Position numbers and translations under genes: made by a program. A DNA stretch of 64,000 nucleotides from Streptomyces chrestomyceticus JCM 4735. GTDB taxonomy: Bacteria; Actinomycetota; Actinomycetes; Streptomycetales; Streptomycetaceae. The DNA lies in NCBI RefSeq assembly GCF_003865135.1, contig NZ_BHZC01000001.1, positions 5,456,001 through 5,520,000 of the forward strand, written 5' to 3'. This document shows positions 49,323 through 62,734 of this stretch, one piece after another; the first letter of the stretch is position 1; the number at the start of each line of letters is the position of its first letter. Below the pieces are notes generated by a model, which saw only the letters and a program-made list of their open reading frames with translations, had not been told where the DNA came from and searched no databases.

Positions 49323-49733
49323 CTACCCCAAGGGCTGCCGTCCCGCCTGCGCGGTCGGCACCCGCGCGTACCCAGCCCGCTCGTCACTCCCGTCACTCTC
49401 GCCGAACGTCGTGACCGAATACCCACCGGCCTCCGCCACGCGCCGCTGAAGCGTGAGCCGCCCCTCGGCGTCGTGCGCGAACCGGTTCCAGTGGTGCACG
49501 AGACAGAACGCGCGCCGCACCACCACCTGGCGCCCCAACATACCGATCAGCGCCCCCAATTCGGGCCGCTCACCCCCCAACGCCGCATCCCCGAAATCCA
49601 CCCACCACCCGGCCACCTCCCACCCCTGCCGCTCCGCATAGGCACGACACCCGGCCAACCGCAGTTCCAACATCGCATGCGACCGCGTGGCACAACGGTC
49701 GTAGACGAAGGCGAGTGGGGGTGTGGTGGGCAT
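49323..49733 (-). CDS. Resolvase-like protein lacking the catalytic serine
   Basis: The 136-residue product has F-V-Y-D-R-C-A-T-R-S-H at the N-terminus, where serine recombinases have Y-x-R-V-S-T. The nucleophilic Ser is Ala here. The middle (C-R-A-Y-A-E-R-Q-G-W-E-V-A-G-W-W-V-D) and L-V-H-H-W-N-R-F-A-H-D fit the resolvase N-terminal domain; there is no DNA-binding C-terminal domain. AAGGGGA lies before the ATG. It probably cannot recombine DNA and may have another role, perhaps as a partner of other proteins. Confidence 0.65.
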   Translation of the reverse strand: MPTTPPLAFVYDRCATRSHAMLELRLAGCRAYAERQGWEVAGWWVDFGDAALGGERPELGALIGMLGRQVVVRRAFCLVHHWNRFAHDAEGRLTLQRRVAEAGGYSVTTFGESDGSDERAGYARVPTAQAGRQPLG

Positions 49734-49842
49734 GGCGGTTCCCCTTACGTGCGTCGTGCCTCTCGGTGGTACGGCACGACCGTAGGAGCGCCCGCCGGGC
49801 AGCAGGGGCACAGATCGTGTCCCTCGCCCCGCCTGTGCATCC

Positions 49843-51095
49843 TCAGGCGGCCAGCAGGCCGATCTTCTGGGCCAGTTCGGATGCCCGGCGACGGCGGGAC
49901 GGAATCTTCGACTCGGTTTCCTCCAGCACGATCCTCTTCGCGTAGCCGTTGTAGCGGACTGTTTCCGGGGCGGCTTCGTACGCCTGGCCGAGCGTCGCCA
50001 GCGCTACGTCCCCTGCTTGTCGAGCTGATAGCCGCGAGCCTGCTCGATGCGGTGCCGGGCTCGACGCGGCCGGGAGGGGATGTATCCGGCCTCGGCCCGT
50101 TCCGCCTGCCGGACGGCCTCGGGGCCGGCGTGCAGTTCGACCGCGACGGTCACGGCATGGGCCCCCATGATGCCGCGGGAGAACGAGGTCACCGGGTGGA
50201 AGTAGTCCGCAGGCAGCCGCTCGGCCACCTCACGGGCGATGTCCCAGTAGCGCCATGCCGTGCCCGTGTCCCCACGCCGGGCCGCTGTGTACCCGACCTC
50301 GAACTGCAGGGCCCCGGCGATGGCCCGTACGTCATCGGTCGCGTCCGGCAGCAGGGGGTCCAGGTAGCGGAGCGTCGCCAGGTTCACCTCGTCGGCAGCG
50401 TCGTAGTGGCGTGGGCCGGCGTCCCGGTACGCCTGCCCGGTGAGCCAGGCCGCGATGCCGATCGTGTGGGGGTCCTCGGACTCCTGGGCCGCGATCACAG
50501 CGCGTTCCGCGACGCGCCACAGGAGCGCGGCGTCCGGCTGGTAGGCGACGAAGAACTGGCTGAGGCTGTAGACCTCCGAAAGGAGGCCCTGGGCGGTACG
50601 TCGTTCGGCCGCCGAGTCGGCCTGCCGTACGGCGAGCTGGGCATCGCGGATGAGGTCCGGGATCAGTCCGCCGATGACATCCCTGTGGTGCGGCGCGGAG
50701 TGCCGGGCCGACCAGGCATGGGCCAACCGCGACCGCAGGTGCGCCGTCGAAGGAGCGGCCCGGTCCGCCTGGAAGGGGAACTGGTTCACCGCCGCGGCGA
50801 CCGCAGGCAGCAGCCGGTGCCCAGGCCCGGCGAACAGGCCGACCCGTACCGACCCGGACCCGGTGAGTTCCGCAAGGTCCCGGACACGCAGTGCCTCGGC
50901 CACTCGTAGGACCATGTCCAACCCGGGTGTCTTCAACTGCCCGTTCTCCACCCGCTTCACCCACGACTCGGACATGCCGATGAGTCCGGCGAGCACCGTA
51001 CGGGTCATGCCGCGGCGCTGCCGCAGGATCTGCATCCGCTGGCCGAAGACCAGGGGAGCGGGGGCGGAGTCGGGGGTGGCACCTTCTTGAGACAC
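49843..51095 (-). pseudogene. XRE-family regulator with long helical C-domain, one-base frameshift near the end
   Basis: From GTG 51095 (GAGAGGGG upstream) an XRE helix-turn-helix (M-T-R-T-V-L-A-G-L-I-G-M-S-E-S-W-V-K) and a TPR-like region are read to a TAG at about 50004. Directly beyond, in another frame, D-V-A-L-A-T-L-G-Q-A-Y-E-A-A-P continues to I-G-L-L-A-A and TGA at 49843, which is the usual end of this family. One more base in the run of four at 50010-50013 would restore a protein of about 417 residues. A GTG at 51125 is a weaker start. This type of regulator is common in streptomycetes, with unknown targets. Confidence 0.75.
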
Positions 51096-51205
51096 GGTCT
51101 GGCCCCTCTCTGAAGAGTCCGGCACGGCTCAGAGTAGGGGGCACGGAGCGACAGCGTGCCGGGCATGGAGGACACCCATGAGTCCGGCGGCCGTACCCTG
51201 GAGGA

Positions 51206-51475
51206 GTGAGTACGACCCCCGAATCCCGGTCCGAGGCCGACGCGGAGCCGCAGGAGAGTCCGGCGCGGCCGGAGACCGCGGAGACCACGGCATCCGCCGC
51301 GAACTCCGAGCGGACCCCGCAGTCCGCGGCGCACGCGGCGCTGATCTTTGACGACCCGCTGAGCCGGCGGTCGTCGGACGACACCGACCGTGGCTGGGGC
51401 GAGCGTCCGGGCAGTGCGGACAGCGCTGCCGACCTGGCGCGCTTCCTCGACGAAAAGCCGCCCCACCACCTCTGA
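51206..51475 (+). CDS. Small acidic conserved protein, disordered
   Basis: The 89-residue product is rich in Ser, Glu, Ala and Asp, with A-A-L-I-F-D-D-P-L-S-R-R near 45-56 as the only ordered-looking part and a D-L-A-R-F-L-D-E-K-P end. GTG start with GGAGG very close. It lies between a regulator and mscL; no function is known. Confidence 0.55.
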   Translation: MSTTPESRSEADAEPQESPARPETAETTASAANSERTPQSAAHAALIFDDPLSRRSSDDTDRGWGERPGSADSAADLARFLDEKPPHHL

Positions 51476-51530
51476 CCGAGGCGCCGGGACGGCTTCGCGG
51501 GACCGGGGTCCGTTACGGCGGCTGTTACTG

Positions 51531-52049
51531 CTACTGCGTCTTCTGCGTGACGACCGAGCCGGTGCCGCCACTGCCTTGCGAGCCCGTGGACGAACCGGAC
51601 AGCGAACCGTTGCGCTGCGCCACGAGCGCGTCGCGGATCTCCATCAGCAGCTCGACCTCGGTCGGGTCCGCCGGGCCGTCGTCCACCGGCTTCTTGGCGT
51701 CCTGGCGCGCCTTCCACTTGTTCATCGGCAGGATCATGAGGAAGTACACGACCGCGGCGGTGATCAGGAACGTCAGGACGGCGCTGAGCACCGAGCCCCA
51801 CAGGATGTAGATCCCGTCCGTGTAGTCGCCGGTCTTGGCGTCCGTGTGGCAGGTGCTGAGGCAGGTCTTGTAGTGGTCGAGGTTCTGCGAGCCCAGGGCA
51901 CCGACGATCGGGTTGATCACGCCCTTGACCACGGCATTCACGATGTTCGTGAACGCGGCTCCGACGACCACGGCCACCGCGAGCTCGATCACGTTGCCGC
52001 GCATCAGGAATTCTTTGAATCCCGAGAGTACGCCCGTCTTCCCGCTCAA
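51531..52049 (-). CDS. mscL: Large-conductance mechanosensitive channel MscL
   Basis: The 172-residue protein starts with TTG (M-S-G-K-T-G-V-L-S-G-F-K-E-F) with AAAGAGG seven bases upstream. Helix 1 has M-R-G-N-V-I-E-L-A-V-A-V-V-V-G-A-A-F, the channel gate; helix 2 is F-L-I-T-A-A-V-V-Y-F-L-M-I-L-P-M. The loop between them is longer and Cys-containing. The C-terminus has a Ser/Gly/Thr-rich tail. It opens under membrane tension during osmotic downshock. Confidence 0.93.
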   Translation of the reverse strand: MSGKTGVLSGFKEFLMRGNVIELAVAVVVGAAFTNIVNAVVKGVINPIVGALGSQNLDHYKTCLSTCHTDAKTGDYTDGIYILWGSVLSAVLTFLITAAVVYFLMILPMNKWKARQDAKKPVDDGPADPTEVELLMEIRDALVAQRNGSLSGSSTGSQGSGGTGSVVTQKTQ

Positions 52050-52307
52050 CTGAAAGCCTCTTTCCACACTCACTACGAACCGTGCAACGAACAGCACCGC
52101 AACCTACGGCAGGGCAGGGCGAGGCTGTCCAATCCCATGACCTGAACCGGTGAGCGGACAGAGCGTCCGTACGGATCGGCGACGCGTCCCGGCCGGCCGG
52201 AGAAGAGCCTTCCCCACGGCACGGCGGACGCACCCCGCCACTCCGGCCAGTGTCGCGCGCATATCGGGCAAAGGCCACTCGATCTTCGCCGGGCGCGGTC
52301 CGGGCCG

Positions 52308-52676
52308 TCATGACTGCCCCCAGCCCGGGTGACCCCCGGGTGCCGGGGCGGCACAGGCGCCTGACGGGCCCGAGGCGCGGCCTTCGCCGCTCTGGTGGGC
52401 CGTGGCGGTCAGGGCCGCGGCGGTCATCGCCAGCCCGGCCGTCATGGTGCGCCGACGGCGCCGCACGGCCCTGCGCAAGCGGTGCCGCCCGCCCTGGGCC
52501 CGTACGGGAGTGAAGTGCGCAACCTCACACGGCGGAGGGAGGGGGAGGGGAGGGGTGAGGTCGAGGTCTGGGTCGAGGTCGTGGGGCACGGTAACCACCG
52601 CCTGCGGTGCCGGAATCGGTGCGGACGAGCTCCACCGTGCCGGACTTCGCCGGAGCCCGCTCGACCCTGTGGACAA
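52308..52676 (-). pseudogene. Truncated RcpC/CpaB-like (SAF) protein, N-terminal part only
   Basis: The frame contains G-G-R-H-R-L-R-R-A-V-R-R-R-R-R-T-M-T-A-G-L-A-M-T, a basic stretch and membrane helix like those that begin the SAF/CpaB-type proteins found beside mscL in streptomycetes. The SAF domain that should follow is absent; the frame ends shortly after a Gly/Ala/Pro stretch. The upstream part is Pro/Asp-rich. The start (TTG at 52676) is uncertain. This may be a shortened relic or a misread short membrane protein. Confidence 0.35.
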
Positions 52677-52834
52677 CGGAACCTCGACACGCGCGGGCCG
52701 AGGATCACTACCCGTGGGTTGTGGAGAACACGGTCACCCTCACGGGCCTCTCCACCCCTCACGAGCCCCCTCAGTCCCTCACGGCCTCCTCACGAACCTC
52801 CTCCGTACCTCACTAACCCCTTCCGCCCCTCACC

Positions 52835-53668
52835 TCACGGCAACGGGATTCCCAGGTCCCAGCCCGCGTGCGCGACCGCGCACGCGCAGGCCCGCTCCGC
52901 CGTCGTCGGCAGCGCGCCCACCGCGTCGAACAGCACTTCACGCAACCGGCCGACGTTCCGCCCGAAGACCTCCAGCACCTCCTCGTGCGAGACGCCCTCA
53001 CCCGTCTCCGTACCCGCGTCCAGGTCCGTGACCAGGGACAACGACGTGTAGCAGAGGGCCAGCTCACGAGCCAGCACCGCTTCCGGATGGCCGGTCATGC
53101 CGACCACCGACCAGCCCTGCGCCGCGTGCCACCGCGACTCCGCGCGGGTCGAGAAGCGCGGCCCCTCGATGACCACGAGCGTGCCGCCTTCCACCGGCTC
53201 CCACGCGCGGCCCCGGGCCGCCGCGGCCACCGTCGCGCGGCCGACCGGGCAGTACGGATCGGCGAACGACAGGTGCACCACGTTCGGCACGCTGCCGTCC
53301 GGCAGCGGCACGCCGTCCAAGTACGTCTGCGCCCTGGCCTTCGTACGGTCCACGAGCTGGTCCGGTACGAGCAGCGTCCCGGGCCCGTACTCCGGGCGCA
53401 GCCCGCCCACCGCGCACGGGCCGAGCACCTGCCGCACACCGACCGACCGCAGCGCCCACAGGTTGGCGCGGTAGTTGATGCGGTGCGGCGGCAGATGGTG
53501 CCGGCGGCCGTGCCGGGGCAGGAAGGCGACGGCGCGGCCGGCCACCTCGCCGAGGAAGAGGGAGTCGCTGGGGGCGCCGTAGGGGGTGTCGACGGTGATC
53601 TCCGTCACGTCGTCCAGGAATGAGTAGAAGCCGGATCCGCCGATGACCCCGATCTCCGCGTCAGCCAT
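52835..53668 (-). CDS. mtnP: S-methyl-5'-thioadenosine phosphorylase
   Basis: The 277-residue protein starts M-A-D-A-E-I-G-V-I-G-G-S-G-F-Y and has L-P-R-H-G-R-R-H-H-L-P-P-H-R-I-N-Y-R-A-N, the phosphate-binding block, then V-V-I-E-G-P-R-F-S-T-R-A-E-S and G-M-T-G-H-P-E-A-V-L-A-R-E-L. It splits methylthioadenosine into adenine and methylthioribose 1-phosphate in methionine salvage. Length is typical. Confidence 0.92.
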   Translation of the reverse strand: MADAEIGVIGGSGFYSFLDDVTEITVDTPYGAPSDSLFLGEVAGRAVAFLPRHGRRHHLPPHRINYRANLWALRSVGVRQVLGPCAVGGLRPEYGPGTLLVPDQLVDRTKARAQTYLDGVPLPDGSVPNVVHLSFADPYCPVGRATVAAAARGRAWEPVEGGTLVVIEGPRFSTRAESRWHAAQGWSVVGMTGHPEAVLARELALCYTSLSLVTDLDAGTETGEGVSHEEVLEVFGRNVGRLREVLFDAVGALPTTAERACACAVAHAGWDLGIPLP

Positions 53669-53742
53669 GCGGTCACATTAGCCGCGGGGAGGGGGCTCGA
53701 GGAGGGGACCTGTGGGGGGCGGGGCGCGTTCCGGAACGCGCG

Positions 53743-53773
53743 AAGCCCCGCCGTCGGTGACGGCGGGGCTTCC
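53743..53773. terminator. Hairpin after fmdB
   Basis: GAAGCCCCGCCGTC and GACGGCGGGGCTTC form a perfect 14-bp stem with the loop GGT, between fmdB and mtnP on the same strand. Confidence 0.75.
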
Positions 53774-53903
53774 GCGAAGAGGTGTCCGGCACGGGCGCGC
53801 GCGTCGTGTCCGTACCGGGGTGCTGCAGGAGTGCTGCCGGGTGAGGCCGGAGCCGCGCCCAGGCGGCCGAGGCTCAGGTACCCGAAGCCTCAGGCAGTCG
53901 AGA

Positions 53904-54254
53904 TCAGGCAGCCGACGTCTTGGGCGCCGAGCTGGAGCCCGAGCCCGACGAACCGGCCGACGACTTCGACTCGCTGCCCGAGGACGACGAGGACGACGAC
54001 GAAGAGCCCGAGTCCGAGGACGACGAGGAGCTGGACGACGAGGACGAGCTCGACGCGGGCGTGCTGCTGGACGACGAGCCGCGGCTGTCGTTCCGGTAGA
54101 ACCCGGAGCCCTTGAACACGATGCCGACCGCGGAGAACACCTTCTTGAGACGTCCGTTGCAGGCGGGGCACTCGGTGAGCGCATCGTCGGTGAACTTCTG
54201 CACCGCCTCAAGGCCCTCGCCGCACGCGGTGCACTGATACTGGTAGGTCGGCAC
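53904..54254 (-). CDS. FmdB-family zinc-ribbon protein with poly-Ser tail
   Basis: The 116-residue protein has M-P-T-Y-Q-Y-Q-C-T-A-C-G and T-E-C-P-A-C-N-G, a four-Cys zinc ribbon (residues 8, 11, 29 and 32). After G-I-V-F-K-G-S-G-F-Y the last 60 residues are nearly all Ser with some Gly, Lys and Glu. GTG start with GGAGGAAG upstream. A CIRCE element and a promoter lie directly before it, so it is probably a heat-shock gene under HrcA. The family function is not known; a role as regulator or in protein folding has been suggested. Confidence 0.85.
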   Translation of the reverse strand: MPTYQYQCTACGEGLEAVQKFTDDALTECPACNGRLKKVFSAVGIVFKGSGFYRNDSRGSSSSSTPASSSSSSSSSSSSSDSGSSSSSSSSSGSESKSSAGSSGSGSSSAPKTSAA

Positions 54255-54266
54255 TGTGACTTCCTC

Positions 54267-54293
54267 CTGGCACTCTCACTCAATGAGTGCTAA
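54267..54293 (-). promoter_or_regulatory. CIRCE element, HrcA operator of fmdB
   Basis: On the minus strand TTAGCACTC, nine bases, then GAGTGCCAG. The left half is a perfect match to CIRCE and the right half matches in seven of nine positions. It lies 13 bp before the fmdB start and directly after the promoter. Confidence 0.8.
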
Positions 54294-54299
54294 CGACGC

Positions 54300-54327
54300 T
54301 CCATAGTGCAGTATTCCGGCCCGTCAG
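54300..54327 (-). promoter_or_regulatory. Promoter of fmdB
   Basis: CTGACG (54327-54322) and TATGGA (54305-54300) are 16 bp apart on the minus strand. The CIRCE element lies just downstream, covering the likely transcription start. The promoter overlaps the last codons of the MFS gene. Confidence 0.55.
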
Positions 54328-55664
54328 TCCACTGTTGCCGGTGAGCGGTGACCCACCCCACGTCCGACGACCAGGGTTTCGGCGCGCGGCACCAGGTGCC
54401 TCCGGAACACCGCCAGCACCACCAGTGCCAGGCCCGTACCGCACAGCGGCACCAGGAATCCGGCATGCGGACCGAAGTGGTCCGCCAGCAGACCGGCGAC
54501 CGTCGACGCTGCGGCCTGGCCGAGACCGACCGCGCCGGTCAGCCAGGTGAACGCCTCGGTACGGGCGGCGGCCGGCACCAGCGAGTCCACCAGCGTGTAG
54601 CCGGTGATCAGCGCCGGGGCGATGCACAGGCCCACCAGCAGGCCCACCGCGCCCATCAGCGGCGCCACGGTGACCGCCCACAGCGGGGTGGTCAGCAGCG
54701 TCAGCAGCGCGTACCCGACCAGCAGGCGGCGCCGGGGGCCGACCTTCCAGGAGATCGCGCCGCACACGATGCCGGCCAGCATGTTGCCCGTCGCGAAGAC
54801 CCCGTACAGCAGGCCGTTGATGCCGGGCTGCCCGATGTCCTCGGCGAAGGCCGTGAGGGAGACCTGCATGCCGCCGAAGACCGTGCCGATGCCGAAGAGA
54901 CCCGCGATCAGGACCCGCAGGCCCGGCACCGACAGCGCGGACGCGCGCTTGGCGGAGCTGTCCGCGGACCGGTGCACCGGCGGCTGGCTGCGCCGCTGCG
55001 CCGCGAAGAGCAGACCGCCGCCCAGCGTCAGGACGCCCTCGGCGATCAGGCCGGCCGCCGGGTGGACGCCGGTGCACAGCGCGGTCGCCAGCACCGAGCC
55101 GATGACGAAGGTGAACTCGTCGGTCACCGACTCGAAGGCGGTGGACGTCGGCATCAGGGGCGTACCGGTCAGCTTGGCGGCCCACCGGGAGCGCACCATG
55201 GGGCCGATCTGCGGCGTCGAGGCGCCGGTCGGTACGGCGATGACCAGCAGCGCCCACAGCGGGGCGTGCGACAGCGCCAGCGTGATCATCGCGGCGACCG
55301 CCGCCGCGTGCACCAGTACGCCGGGTACGAGCACCGCGCGCTGCCCGAACCGGTCCGCCAGCTTGCCGCTCTGCGGCGCGAACAGCGCCATCGAGACGCC
55401 GGTGACCGCCGAGACGACACCGGCGGTGCCGTACGAGCCGGTGGTGTGCTGGACGAGCAGCAGGATGCTGAACGTCAGCATCGCGAAGGGCTGCCGGGCC
55501 AGGAAGCCCGGCAGCAGGAACGCCCACGCCCCGGGGGTGCGCAGCAGTTGCCCGTAACCGGGACGGGCGTTCTTGGCCGGTGTCTGCTGTGCGGGGGCGG
55601 TCGTGTCCTGGACGGCCTCGTCCTGGGCGCCCTTGCCCGCGTTGTCCTTGACCGCGGATGCCAC
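54324..55664 (-). CDS. MFS transporter, 12-helix
   Basis: The 446-residue protein has G-K-L-A-D-R-F-G-Q-R in the first cytosolic loop and about 12 helices, with F-E-S-V-T-D-E-F-T-F-V-I-G-S-V-L between helices 4 and 6. This fits the drug/metabolite H+ antiporter branch common in streptomycetes. GTG start with AAAGG upstream. Substrate unknown. Confidence 0.85.
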   Translation of the reverse strand: MASAVKDNAGKGAQDEAVQDTTAPAQQTPAKNARPGYGQLLRTPGAWAFLLPGFLARQPFAMLTFSILLLVQHTTGSYGTAGVVSAVTGVSMALFAPQSGKLADRFGQRAVLVPGVLVHAAAVAAMITLALSHAPLWALLVIAVPTGASTPQIGPMVRSRWAAKLTGTPLMPTSTAFESVTDEFTFVIGSVLATALCTGVHPAAGLIAEGVLTLGGGLLFAAQRRSQPPVHRSADSSAKRASALSVPGLRVLIAGLFGIGTVFGGMQVSLTAFAEDIGQPGINGLLYGVFATGNMLAGIVCGAISWKVGPRRRLLVGYALLTLLTTPLWAVTVAPLMGAVGLLVGLCIAPALITGYTLVDSLVPAAARTEAFTWLTGAVGLGQAAASTVAGLLADHFGPHAGFLVPLCGTGLALVVLAVFRRHLVPRAETLVVGRGVGHRSPATVD

Positions 55665-56108
55665 GGCCGAGCCTTTCTACCGCCTGGTAGCGCGCCGCCC
55701 GCGAGGTTGTCACGGGGTGTGCGCGCCGAGAGCTGTCCTCTCGCGCAGGACCGAGTGATACCGCGTGGTCCGCACCGGGGAGGTGGCTGCGTGTGGCAGG
55801 GGACCGCGGCCGCCGAGCGGTCGCGCCAGCTCTGCGTCAGGCAGAGTTGGTTCCTTTGATTGCCATGTCATAGTACAGGCCGATACGGGGGAGGCCCTGG
55901 CGTCGGCCAGGGCTTCCCGCGGCGATTTTCGGCATGTTTGGCGGTTGGTCCCGGATGGGCGGCGGTGGCGGACCGCTGGGCGCCTGCGGCCTGTCGCCGA
56001 CCGCTGGAGGCGCCTGCCGCCCGACCGCCGACCGCCGGAGGTGCCTGCCGCCGGCCGCCGACCGCCCGGCGTCCGGACGCCGACCGCCCGGCGTCCGGAC
56101 GCCGTCGC
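55665..56108. other. Intergenic region of about 440 bp with G/C repeats
   Basis: No supported gene. The left part contains the promoter of the MFS gene, in a moderately A/T-rich patch near 55845-55880. The right part has a tandem repeat described separately and many GACCGCC units; it lies just after the stop of the antiporter gene. Confidence 0.5.
56059..56102. repeat. Exact tandem duplication of a 22-bp unit
   Basis: A 22-bp unit beginning CGACCGCCCGGC is present twice without gap (56059-56080 and 56081-56102), just beyond the stop of the antiporter gene. Related GACCGCCGG units lie further left. It is similar in type to the repeats that encode the antiporter tail. Confidence 0.7.
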
Positions 56109-61017
<4,909 letters not shown>

Positions 61018-61036
61018 CGGGGCGCTGACCTCGTGG

Positions 61037-61078
61037 ACCGGGCGGGCTCGAATTTCTTCGAGTCCGCCCGGTTTTTTT
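61037..61078 (+). terminator. Intrinsic terminator with U-tract after the acylase gene
   Basis: ACCGGGCGGGCTCGAA pairs with TTCGAGTCCGCCCGGT (one G-T pair) around the loop TTTC, and seven T follow. A clear Rho-independent terminator. Confidence 0.9.
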
Positions 61079-61126
61079 ATGGCGGCCTTTTGCGCGCCCT
61101 TATGTGCGGTGTCCTGTAGGGGGCGC

Positions 61127-61747
61127 TTACACGGTCGGCGAAGTCGGGGACGACGGCACCGCGAACCGGTGCACACCCCCCGGCGTCACCGCCACGTCCA
61201 CCGGCCGGTCGTGCTCCTCGGCCGGCACCTCCGCCAGCACCTCCGCGTCGTACAGCAGCACCACCTTCGCCGGCCGGACACCCGCCTGCTCCAGCCGCTC
61301 CAGCACCCGGTCGTACGACCCGCCCCCGCGCCCGAGCCGCATGCCGCGCCGGTCCACCGCCAGCCCCGGCAGCAGCACCGCGTCCGCCTCGGTGACGGAC
61401 CGCGGACCCAGCCGGGGACCGGCGGGCTCCCGAAGACCCCGCGCGGCCCGTACGAGGCTCTCGGCGCCGTCGTACGGGGCCCAGTCCAGGTCGTTGTCCG
61501 GCAGCAGTACGGGCAGCAGCACCCGCACCCCGGCGGCGTGCAACTGGTCCAACAGCGCGTGGGTGGACGGCTCGCGCCCCACCGACACGTACGCGGCGAC
61601 CGTGCCCGCCCCGGCCAGCTCCGGCAGGGCCAGCGCACGGCGCGCCAGCACCGCCCCCGCCGCCCGGATTTCACCGGCCGGCAACTGGGCCCTCATGTCC
61701 AGGAGATCGCGCCGCAACCCGCTTTTCCCACCGTCGTAACCGCTCAT
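61127..61747 (-). CDS. 5-formyltetrahydrofolate cyclo-ligase
   Basis: The 206-residue protein has K-S-G-L-R-R-D-L-L near the start, V-S-V-G-R-E-P-S-T and A-V-L-L-P-G-L-A-V-D-R-R-G-M-R-L-G-R-G-G-G-S-Y-D-R, the ATP- and folate-binding signature of the family. It turns 5-formyl-THF into methenyl-THF using ATP. The ATG at 61747 is preferred; a GTG at 61783 is possible. It diverges from galU. Confidence 0.9.
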   Translation of the reverse strand: MSGYDGGKSGLRRDLLDMRAQLPAGEIRAAGAVLARRALALPELAGAGTVAAYVSVGREPSTHALLDQLHAAGVRVLLPVLLPDNDLDWAPYDGAESLVRAARGLREPAGPRLGPRSVTEADAVLLPGLAVDRRGMRLGRGGGSYDRVLERLEQAGVRPAKVVLLYDAEVLAEVPAEEHDRPVDVAVTPGGVHRFAVPSSPTSPTV

Positions 61748-61827
61748 GATGCGCCGTCGCTCCCGCTCCTGTGACCCGTTCACCGGACCCGGCCTTCCGG
61801 CGCAAAGTGCCGGTTATCGTGATCCGC

Positions 61828-62730
61828 ATGACTCCATCGCGTACTCGGATCACCAAGGCTGTCATTCCGGCAGCCGGTCTCGGGACCCGCTTCCTCCCGG
61901 CGACCAAGGCCACGCCCAAGGAGATGCTGCCGGTCGTCGACAAACCCGCCATCCAGTACGTCGTGGAAGAGGCCGCCACCGCCGGACTCAGCGACGTCCT
62001 GATGGTCACCGGCCGCAACAAGCGCCCTCTCGAAGACCATTTCGACCGCAATTACGAGCTCGAAGAGGCGCTGGACCGCAAAGGGGACGAATCGCGCCTC
62101 GCCCGTGTCCAGGAGTCCAGCGACCTGGCCACCATGCACTACGTCCGCCAGGGCGACCCCAAGGGCCTCGGCCACGCCGTCCTGTGCGCCGCCCCGCACG
62201 TCGGCGACCAGCCCTTCGCGGTCATGCTCGGCGACGACCTGATCGACCCGCGCGACCCGCTGCTCCAGCGCATGATCCAGGTACGGGAGCAGCACGGCGG
62301 CTCCGTCATCGCCCTCATGGAGGTCGACCCGGCACAGATCGGCCTCTACGGGTGCGCGGCCGCCGCCCCGGACGGCGACGACGACGTGGTGCTCGTCTCC
62401 GACCTGGTCGAGAAGCCGGATCCGGCCGACGCCCCCAGCAATCTCGCCATCATCGGCCGGTACGTCCTCGACCCGGCCGTCTTCGAGGTGCTGCGCCGGA
62501 CCCCGCCGGGCCGCGGCGGCGAGATCCAGCTCACCGACGCCCTCCAGGCGCTCGCCGCCGACCCGGAGCTCGGCGGCCCCGTACACGGTGTGGTCTTCAA
62601 GGGGCGCCGCTACGACACCGGCGACCGCGGCGACTACCTCCGCGCCATTGTCAGACTGGCGTGCGAACGTGAGGACCTGGGCCCGGAGTTCCGGACCTGG
62701 CTGCGCAGCTTCGTCAGCGAGGAGATGTGA
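61828..62730 (+). CDS. galU: UTP-glucose-1-phosphate uridylyltransferase
   Basis: The 300-residue protein carries A-V-I-P-A-A-G-L-G-T-R-F-L-P-A-T-K-A-T-P-K-E-M near its start, the nucleotide-binding loop of the family, then V-M-L-G-D-D-L-I-D and V-E-K-P. It makes UDP-glucose for cell envelope and trehalose synthesis. TATCGT lies seven bases before the ATG and no ribosome binding site is seen, so the message may be leaderless. moeA follows after four bases. Confidence 0.92.
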   Translation: MTPSRTRITKAVIPAAGLGTRFLPATKATPKEMLPVVDKPAIQYVVEEAATAGLSDVLMVTGRNKRPLEDHFDRNYELEEALDRKGDESRLARVQESSDLATMHYVRQGDPKGLGHAVLCAAPHVGDQPFAVMLGDDLIDPRDPLLQRMIQVREQHGGSVIALMEVDPAQIGLYGCAAAAPDGDDDVVLVSDLVEKPDPADAPSNLAIIGRYVLDPAVFEVLRRTPPGRGGEIQLTDALQALAADPELGGPVHGVVFKGRRYDTGDRGDYLRAIVRLACEREDLGPEFRTWLRSFVSEEM

Positions 62731-62734
62731 GACC

